Shown here piece after piece: positions 58,258-64,000 of a stretch of 64,000 bases of DNA (within the stretch, counting starts at the first letter, position 1; every line of letters begins with the position of its first letter). A model generated the notes under the pieces. The model ran no database searches, was not told the origin of the DNA, and was given only the letters and a program-made list of their open reading frames with translations. The DNA is from Brevundimonas variabilis (GTDB lineage: Bacteria; Pseudomonadota; Alphaproteobacteria; Caulobacterales; Caulobacteraceae). The stretch is from the NCBI RefSeq assembly GCF_014199945.1, contig NZ_JACHOR010000004.1, positions 310,001-374,000 of the forward strand, read 5' to 3'. Position numbers and translations under genes: made by a program.

Positions 58258-59178
58258 ATGAAGAAAAACCTCGATCATCTGCCACCGCGCAAACAGGCCG
58301 AACTCCGTCAGGTGGTCGAGACCGTGCGCGCCGCGTTCGAGGAGGCGATCTCGACCCGCCGCGCCGCGCGGCTCAAGGACGGCAAGATCCTCAAGGTCAT
58401 CCTCTACGGAAGCTATGCGCGCGGCGACTGGGTGCATGACCCGGTCGGGCGCTACTTCTCGGATTTCGACCTTTTGATCGTCGTCGATCATGAGGACCTG
58501 ACCGACGGCGAATTCTGGTACGAGGCCGAAAACCGGACCATGCCCATCGGGCCTGACATCCGCACGCCCGTCAGCCTCATCGTCCATTCGCTCGACGACG
58601 TGAACGAGCAACTGGATCGCGGTCGCTACTTCTTCGCCGACATCGTGCGTGAGGGCGTGCTGCTCCATGACACGCCGGGCGCCAAGCTGCACAAGCCTAC
58701 GGACTTCAAGGCGGTCGTGGCGCTGGAGGAGGCCGAGCGGCACTATACGAAGTGGATGACGACGGCGGCCGGGGCACAGTCGGGGGCTAAGTTCTACATC
58801 GAAGCGGGCAACCAAAACTGGGCCGCGTTTCTACTGCATCAAGCTGCAGAGCACCTGTACCACTGCGTTCTGCTGGTCGCGACGCTCTACAGCAGCAAGG
58901 CCCACAACCTCGCTTTCCTTCGCAAGAAGGCCGAGGCCATCGACCCCCGTCTCGCGGAGGCCTGGCCTGGCGAGACCAAGTTCGAACGCCGCTGTTTCGA
59001 GCTCCTGCGCGAGGCCTATGTGAAGGCGCGCTACTCCGAACACTACAAGATCAGCGCCGAGGAACTGGCTTGGCTGACCGAACGGGTTGATGTGCTGCGG
59101 GGGCTGACCGTGACGGTCTGTCAGGAACGCCTTGGCCAGCTGCGGGACGAAGCTGACGGCGCCGATGATCAGCCATAG
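58258..59178 (+). CDS. fused nucleotidyltransferase (MNT) and HEPN domain protein
   Basis: A 306-residue protein. The N-terminal minimal nucleotidyltransferase has GSYARGDW, then SDFDLLIVV (the GS and DxD motifs) and a third acidic strand in VSLIVHSLDD. The C-terminal HEPN domain runs from about residue 170: NWAAFLLHQAAEHLYHCVLL, KAHNLAFLRKKAE, and the RxxxxH-like ARYSEHYKIS. Separate MNT and HEPN genes form toxin-antitoxin pairs in which MNT AMPylates the HEPN RNase; here both are one chain. ATG 58258 gives a compact start. It is 12 bases upstream of another HEPN-like gene. Confidence 0.85.
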   Translation: MKKNLDHLPPRKQAELRQVVETVRAAFEEAISTRRAARLKDGKILKVILYGSYARGDWVHDPVGRYFSDFDLLIVVDHEDLTDGEFWYEAENRTMPIGPDIRTPVSLIVHSLDDVNEQLDRGRYFFADIVREGVLLHDTPGAKLHKPTDFKAVVALEEAERHYTKWMTTAAGAQSGAKFYIEAGNQNWAAFLLHQAAEHLYHCVLLVATLYSSKAHNLAFLRKKAEAIDPRLAEAWPGETKFERRCFELLREAYVKARYSEHYKISAEELAWLTERVDVLRGLTVTVCQERLGQLRDEADGADDQP

Positions 59179-59190
59179 CGCTTAGACGAG

Positions 59191-60240
59191 ATGTCCGGTC
59201 AGACAGAGCTTCCCCGGTACAGCGGCGCGGCCACGATCATTCGCTACGCTGTTTACGTGCATCGCGGGATCATCCCCGCCGAGGATTGGCGTGAAACCTT
59301 CGACGGCGGGTCGGTCCTCGTCACCTCGTCTCCGGAACGCGCGATCGCGGAGGGGCTGCCGCCAGCGGCGCATCGGCCGCCCATCGGATCGATTCTCGGC
59401 GGTCCGCCTCCGCCAGCCTGGAGCGCCGACGGCGCGGTTGAACGATTGAGGGCGCGGCGTCGTTCGGGCGGCGCCGTCTGTATCCGTCTTGAGCGTGCCT
59501 GCAGCCATGTCGAAATGACGCTGGGCTGGCGCGACGCGGTCGGCCTGGGCTTCCCGATCGGGGCGACCGAGGCCGAAGTGGCCGATCTGGTTTCCGAAGA
59601 GACCCGGGTGCTCACCGCACTTTCGCTGAGCATCCCCGCTAACCAATCCCCCGAGTTCGGCCTGTTCGATCGCACCACCCTTGTGCGCATTCCGACGGAC
59701 GACCGGCCTGTGAGCGTCGTGACAATCACGCCGCCGACGGCCAGCGCCTGGGCCGCGGGACGCGAAGACACGGTCGATCGCGATCGTTTCCGAGGCGTGC
59801 TCGCGGCTGAAACGCTGTCCGACCTGGGTCTCCTTCATTCCGCCTTTGATCACACGGTGAGCCCGCTGCCCGGCTTCCTGGCCGCGTGGGCGGCCATCGA
59901 ACGGGTCATCAACGGCGCCTTCCAGGCCAACCTTGCAAGGATCGAACGCGGAGCGCCGGGCATAATCCATCCTCTGATCGCCAAGGTTCTCGAGCGGCGG
60001 ACGGCGGAAGACTACCGACCCAGCATCACCGACAACTTTCTGCTGACCTGTTTCGGCTGGGGCTCAGACGATCTGGAGGCCGACGCGCGGACCTTCAAGC
60101 AGGTCAATCGCCTCAGACAGGGCATCTACCATCGCGGCGATCTGGCGGACCTCCACCGCGCGCGTGATGAGGCATCGACCCTGCTGCGCCGCCTTCTGAC
60201 CCTTCAGATGACCACCTCGACCTCGCCTGAGGAATCCTGA
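59191..60240 (+). CDS. hypothetical protein with HEPN-like C-terminal domain
   Basis: A 349-residue protein. The N-terminal 200 residues are not recognised (RYAVYVHRGIIPAEDWRE, TLGWRDAVGLGFPIG). The C-terminal part is helical: FLAAWAAIERVINGAFQ, NFLLTCFGWGSDD and FKQVNRLRQGIYHRGDL, where RLRQGIYH fits the Rx4-6H motif of HEPN RNases (Apea-like). It follows the MNT-HEPN gene by 12 bases and is probably co-transcribed. Function unknown; an RNase effector of a defence or addiction unit is possible. Confidence 0.65.
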   Translation: MSGQTELPRYSGAATIIRYAVYVHRGIIPAEDWRETFDGGSVLVTSSPERAIAEGLPPAAHRPPIGSILGGPPPPAWSADGAVERLRARRRSGGAVCIRLERACSHVEMTLGWRDAVGLGFPIGATEAEVADLVSEETRVLTALSLSIPANQSPEFGLFDRTTLVRIPTDDRPVSVVTITPPTASAWAAGREDTVDRDRFRGVLAAETLSDLGLLHSAFDHTVSPLPGFLAAWAAIERVINGAFQANLARIERGAPGIIHPLIAKVLERRTAEDYRPSITDNFLLTCFGWGSDDLEADARTFKQVNRLRQGIYHRGDLADLHRARDEASTLLRRLLTLQMTTSTSPEES

Positions 60241-60810
60241 AAGGCGTTTCGACTGTCCCGCCGGCGGCTCGTCTGGGTGACCTGATCGAGGATGGCGCCT
60301 GCGCCATGCCGACCACGGAGCGGGAGCGGATATCGCCCCCTGCCACGGCCGCCGGATCATGCTTCTGCGGCCCCAGGCGGGCACGGCCTGGCTCGATCTT
60401 CAGCGTCCCGAGTCTTATGCAGGGTCGGCTCTGCCCACACAGCGCCTCGACGTCGAGACTTTCTTCCCGATCACGGCCTGAGCCTGAACGACCGAGGGGG
60501 TGAGCGACCGGTCGTGTGCCGCCGGCGGTGTTGGAGGCGGCGGCCACCGTCTCGCATCCTTTTCGCGCCAGCCGGCGCGGCCTCTCGATGAGGCGGATCT
60601 GACCGAAGCCCGGTCGGCTGGCGCAACCGCTTTCGCGACTTTCATCCCCGGCCTGACGGCCTTCCTCGCGAAACAAGAAAGTCTCTCATCGCGGTCCTTC
60701 GCTTCGCTGTGGGGGCTCGCTTCGCTCTCCCTGCGCGCCGCTCGAACTTCGGTCTGCCGATCGCCATCGAGGCCGCGGCAGGCGTGGCCCGAAGCAAAGG
60801 AGAGACTGAC
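60241..60810. other. gene-poor stretch upstream of DUF736, with a possible gene fragment
   Basis: No confident gene. Between about 60281 and 60481 a plus-strand frame reads RRIMLLRPQAGTAWLDLQRP and then SYAGSALPTQRLDVETFFPI before a stop. It looks coding but has no good start and I cannot name the family; it may be a truncated 3' end. The remainder (60482-60800) is GC-rich with no supported product and should contain the DUF736 promoter; a GGAGAG site precedes ATG 60811. Confidence 0.35.
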
Positions 60811-61104
60811 ATGGCCACCATCGGCACCTTCACCACTCAAGGCGACGGCTACACCGGTTCGATCAAGACCCTCACCCTCAACGTCAAGGCGGCGGTCCTG
60901 CGGCCCAACGAGAAGAGCGACGACAAGGCCCCCGACTTCCGGATGTTCGCCGGCCAGACGGAGTTCGGCGCCGCCTGGAAGAAGACGAGCCAGCAGAACC
61001 GCGACTACCTCTCGGTCAAGCTCGACGATCCCAGCTTCCCGGCGCCGATCTACGCATCCCTGGTGGAGGTTGAGGGCGGACACAGCCTGATCTGGTCCCG
61101 CTGA
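60811..61104 (+). CDS. DUF736 domain protein
   Basis: A 97-residue protein with the DUF736 pattern: [24 protein letters not shown]-type strand seen as [48 protein letters not shown]736 genes are hallmarks of plasmids and integrative elements in alphaproteobacteria; the function is unknown. It is 72 bases upstream of the ArdC-type gene and likely co-transcribed, an arrangement typical for such elements. Confidence 0.92.
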   Translation: MATIGTFTTQGDGYTGSIKTLTLNVKAAVLRPNEKSDDKAPDFRMFAGQTEFGAAWKKTSQQNRDYLSVKLDDPSFPAPIYASLVEVEGGHSLIWSR

Positions 61105-61176
61105 CCCAAGAGCCGCGGCGGCGCGGAGATCGCGCCGCCGCTCCTTCTTCCCACAATCCGTTTCGAGGAGGCCGCC

Positions 61177-62067
61177 ATGAAGCGTCCCGCCGCTCCCGCA
61201 CGCCCGGACATCCACGCCCGGATCACCCAACAGATCGTCAGTCAGCTTGAGGCCGGGGTTCGGCCCTGGACCCAACCCTGGAAGACCAAGACCTCCGTCA
61301 GCCGCCCGCTGCGCCATGACGGCACGCCCTACAATGGCATCAATGTCGTCCTGCTCTGGGGCGAGGCGGCCGACCGCGGATACACACGGTCGACCTGGTT
61401 GACCTTCCGCCAGGCGCTGGCCCTCGGCGCCCACGTCCGCAAGGGTGAGCGCGGAGCAACGGTCGTCTACGCCAACCAGATCGTCCGCGACGAGACCGAC
61501 GACACGGGAGCGGATGTCCAGCAGCGCATCCCCTTCCTGAAGGCCTACACGGTTTTCAACGTCGACCAGATCGAAGGCCTGCCCGATCGCTACGACGAGC
61601 CCGAGACGGTCGGGATCAATCCGGATGAGCGGATCGCCCGCATCGACGCCTTCTTCGAGCACTGCGGCGCCGAGGTTCGCCACGGCGGAGGCAGCGCCTA
61701 CTACGCGCCGGGTTCGGACCATGTGCAGATGCCGCCGTTCGAATGCTTCGAGACGGCGGACGCCTACTACAGCACTCTCGGTCACGAGATGACCCACTGG
61801 ACCCGGCACCCGACCCGTCTTGATCGGGACTTCGGCCGCCAACGCTTCGGGGATGCTGGCTATGCGCGCGAGGAACTCGTCGCCGAACTGGGCGCGGCCT
61901 TCCTTTGCGCCGACCTTGGGTTGGCGCTTGAACCTCGGGAGGACCACGCGGCCTATATGGGGTCGTGGCTCAAGGTGCTTCGCGACGACAAGCGGTTCAT
62001 CGTTTCGGCCGCGGCCCACGCCCAGAGAGCGGTCGCCTGGCTGCAGGCCCTACAGCCTCCGCCCTGA
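61177..62067 (+). CDS. ardC: ArdC-type antirestriction protein (ssDNA-binding and zincin domains)
   Basis: ArdC proteins bind single-stranded DNA and protect incoming plasmid DNA from restriction. The 296-residue protein has the N-terminal DUF1738 domain (IVSQLEAGVRPWTQPWK, YNGINVVLLW, WLTFRQALALGAHVRKGE) and a C-terminal metallopeptidase-like domain with HEMTHW (HExxH) and the downstream acidic ligand in REELVAELGAAFLCADLG. Both halves look intact. Its presence supports entry of the element by conjugation. Confidence 0.92.
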   Translation: MKRPAAPARPDIHARITQQIVSQLEAGVRPWTQPWKTKTSVSRPLRHDGTPYNGINVVLLWGEAADRGYTRSTWLTFRQALALGAHVRKGERGATVVYANQIVRDETDDTGADVQQRIPFLKAYTVFNVDQIEGLPDRYDEPETVGINPDERIARIDAFFEHCGAEVRHGGGSAYYAPGSDHVQMPPFECFETADAYYSTLGHEMTHWTRHPTRLDRDFGRQRFGDAGYAREELVAELGAAFLCADLGLALEPREDHAAYMGSWLKVLRDDKRFIVSAAAHAQRAVAWLQALQPPP

Positions 62068-62104
62068 GGGCCTCGGTCAGCATGGCGTCGTTGAGCGGCA
62101 TGCC

Positions 62105-63750
62105 TTAGGAGAGCGCCGTCTCGCCCTGGGTGTTTACGTCCGGCGGCGCGGTCAGGGCCTTCGTCAGGGCGTCGATCGCCCCAACGACGCTCTCGAGCAT
62201 GACGCGGCCCTGGACCGTCGCGGGCGTCGCCGCCTCGATGGAAAGACGCTCCAGCGCCGAACTCACGTCTGAGCCGAGGTGCGCGTCGGCCAGACGAAGG
62301 TCGTAGAGGCCGAACAGCGGACCCATAAGCGCTCTAGCCTGCGGTTCGCCGACACGGCCCGCGGCGAGGCCTTCGAGCGCTTTCAGAGCTTTGACATCGC
62401 CCAGAACCTGGCCCCGTGAGACGGCGGCATTGCGAACGGCGGTCACGTCCACCCGCTCGATGAACATCCGCGTGAGATCCTTGGCCAGCGCCAGGAGGCC
62501 GTCCGGTTCGGCAGCCCGGAACCGATGCGATCGCGTCAGGAGGGTTTCGACCGATGCATGTGGTCGCAGGAGAGGCGGCCCGAAGGCTTCCCGGAACGTA
62601 TCGTCGAGGGACCGTATGACGGCGGGCAGGGCGTGTTCGGGGGCGATGGTGTCGGCGGGGTCCACCATCATTTGCACTTGGAAGAGTTCCGCCGAGACGG
62701 GGCCATCGACGGCGACGCTGTGGGCGGCCCAGATGCGTCGCTCCCAAGTCTGGAGGCGACCGACGTCCTTGGCGAAGACATTGATCAGCCCCTTGGCGTT
62801 GATGCCGAAATGCAGCGGGGCCTCGGCAGCGCCGAGCACGCCCGTCTCGGCGCTGGCCCAGCGCAGCCTGCTGCCGCGGTGGCGCAGCAGATGGCTGGCC
62901 AGACTCGGCTCGAAATACAGCCAGTCGATACCTCGCTGCAGCCGGTCAGGCGGCACGCGGTCGCCTCGCGGGCCGGACGCGAAAGCGATGGGATTGGGTC
63001 AGGATCGCCGCGGACGCGCGGGCTGAAGTCTCCGGGCTCGAACCATTCGGTCCGCCAGAGGGCGCCTGCGATCCGGAACCCCTCGCCGGGCACACCTAGG
63101 TTGCGCTGAGTCGCGATCCGGCCTTCGTGCGTGTCGCGGCCCTTCTCCAGAGCGAAGCCTTCTTCAGGCCAGGAGAAGGTCGGGGCCGACGGCGTCACCA
63201 CGATCCGCTCATGGTAGCTGGAGAGGTAGAGTGTCATGCTACGGGCTGCGAGGTAGTCGGCCAGAAACTCGGCCCGGATTTCAAGGCGAACCGGACGGTC
63301 ATCCTCTCTGATCAGGCGGATGACCTCGACCCATCCTTCTTCCGGCCGGAACCAGGTGTCTCCGTCTCGGGACAGACGGAGAGCCAGCACCACGTCCGAA
63401 TGAAGGTGCCAGACCCCGTCGGCCGCGCCCTCCAGGTCCTGGTCGATGACCAAGTTAATCCCGAGCGGCTCCTCGAACCGGTTGTCCAGGTAGATGTCGG
63501 CTGGATGATAGCCGTCGGTCCAGACGTGAGCCCTGTGCGGCTGCAGGTTGAGATCGCTCCAATCCAGACGGCCGGCATTCTCGCTTTGACCTGCATAGAC
63601 AGCCAGCGTGGCCACGCCCGTAAAAACGCTCGCGGAGATCAGATCCGCCGGCGTGTCGAGATCGACGTCGCTGTTCTCACGCAAGGGGATCCAGGTCCGA
63701 CTCGCGCTGGCCGGGACATCGGCCATCTCGAAATAGGTCTGGTTCAGCAT
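62105..63750 (-). pseudogene. hypothetical gene broken by a one-base frameshift near 62998
   Basis: Two reverse-strand frames join into one protein of about 548 residues. The first frame starts at ATG 63750 (MLNQTYFEMADVPASASRTW) and is protein-like until about 62999 (..VRGDPDP). Sense then continues in the other frame (NPIAFASGPRGDRVPPDRLQ) to the stop at 62105. Restoring one C in the CCC at about 62996-62998 would fuse them without a gap. The family is not recognised; motifs include YLDNRFEEPLGINLVIDQDL and ERRIWAAHSVAVDGPV. It may be a real mutation or a sequence error; ribosomal slippage is less likely. Confidence 0.6.
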
Positions 63751-63751
63751 G

Positions 63752-64000
63752 TCAATTCTCCGCCCCTCGCGCCTGCGTCGTCTCGAACGCCGTGATGGCC
63801 TTTGTCTGCTCGGTAATTAGAGCCTGAAAGGCTTCGAACGCAGCGTAGCAATGGCTGCACTCCACATCGAGCAGGTCCGCGACCTTGTTCAGATCGAGGG
63901 CAGGCGTGCCGCCGATCCCGTACTCGACCCTGCCGGTTTCGGCGTCGGTGCGCCGCGTGACCGTATTGCTCAGTCCCAGGAGGAGGCGGGGCGAAAAGCG
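63752..64000 (-). CDS. hypothetical protein, C-terminal part (runs off the window)
   Basis: The last 82 codons of a gene that begins beyond base 64000. The reverse strand reads RRTDAETGRVEYGIGGTPAL, then VADLLDVECSHCYAAFEAFQ and a helical tail ending QARGAEN and TGA (63752-63754). The CSHC pair may bind metal. Its stop lies one base before the ATG of the frameshifted gene, so the two belong to one operon. Family not recognised. Confidence 0.6.
   Translation of the reverse strand, partial: RFSPRLLLGLSNTVTRRTDAETGRVEYGIGGTPALDLNKVADLLDVECSHCYAAFEAFQALITEQTKAITAFETTQARGAEN

Larger units (their letters stand above)
48866..64000. mobile_element. integrated element (genomic island / ICE-like) entered at tRNA-Lys(CTT), right end outside the window
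   Basis: The left end is the tRNA-Lys 3' fragment followed by a tyrosine integrase reading rightwards. The cargo is typical of alphaproteobacterial ICEs and plasmids: ParB-like protein, DUF736, ArdC antirestriction protein, hipBA, HEPN-domain proteins and several unknowns. No transfer (trb/tra) genes are seen in the 15 kb present, so self-transmission cannot be judged. The right boundary is not in the window. Confidence 0.8.

Noticed and set aside
60415..62019. 534-codon open frame on the minus strand
   Set aside because: It is antisense to DUF736 and ArdC, which have clear family motifs; the translation is Arg/Gly/Val-rich shadow sequence.

Overview
This is a GC-rich alphaproteobacterial chromosome segment, most likely from Caulobacterales and probably Brevundimonas-like. 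That placement is inferred from the rplI-rpsR-rpsF block beside fabD and fabG, the number of TonB-dependent receptors, and general protein resemblance. No 16S gene or other decisive marker lies in the window.

Layout: (1) 1-8280 holds housekeeping genes: ribosomal proteins L9 (partial), S18 and S6, a DUF2059 protein, a TonB receptor, fabD, a serine hydrolase, fabG, phenylalanine 4-hydroxylase and a small lipoprotein. (2) 8291-15410 holds two tandem copies of a DUF1800-DUF1501 operon, lipoprotein plus Tat-exported partner, each with its own related upstream region. (3) 15787-35524 is a lignin-aromatics catabolic region. A LigM/DesA-type tetrahydrofolate-dependent O-demethylase sits with MetF and PurU, which can recycle the methyl group to formate, plus an alpha/beta hydrolase, an AAHS-family transporter, an IclR regulator and a TonB receptor. 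Next comes a complete protocatechuate 4,5-cleavage pathway in two divergent operons. One is ligK-ligU-ligI-metE-like; the other is a LysR gene with two HTH domains, a dehydrogenase-like gene, then ligJ-ligA-ligB-ligC-pobA. (4) 35555-48114 is a second catabolic unit with no substrate I can assign. It has a flavin hydroxylase, a type I extradiol dioxygenase, a C-C-hydrolase-like alpha/beta hydrolase, a cyclase-family protein, a fumarylacetoacetate-hydrolase-family protein, an MFS transporter and a NodD-like LysR regulator. Divergent from it are a TonB receptor, an exported metallo-beta-lactamase-fold enzyme, a cupin and an SDR epimerase/dehydrogenase. A decayed UxaA tail lies just beyond.

(5) From about 48866 to the right edge lies an integrated mobile element. 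Its left boundary is a 45-bp 3' fragment of a tRNA-Lys(CTT) gene, followed by three 11-bp direct repeats and a tyrosine integrase. The cargo includes hipBA with palindromic operators, a zinc-finger/HNH-like protein with two small ORFs, an orphan ParB-like protein with a clear terminator, three HEPN-type genes in a row (one a fused MNT-HEPN), DUF736, an ArdC-type antirestriction protein, a gene broken by a one-base frameshift, and a partial gene at the edge.

Together, regions 3 and 4 look like outer-membrane uptake, inner-membrane transport, demethylation or hydroxylation, ring cleavage and delivery to pyruvate/oxaloacetate. Methoxylated aromatics would be demethylated by the LigM homologue, 4-hydroxybenzoate hydroxylated by PobA, and protocatechuate opened by LigAB. 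The unassigned operon in region 4 is the best candidate for an undescribed pathway. The HEPN/HNH cargo in region 5 is the best candidate for an undescribed defence or addiction function.
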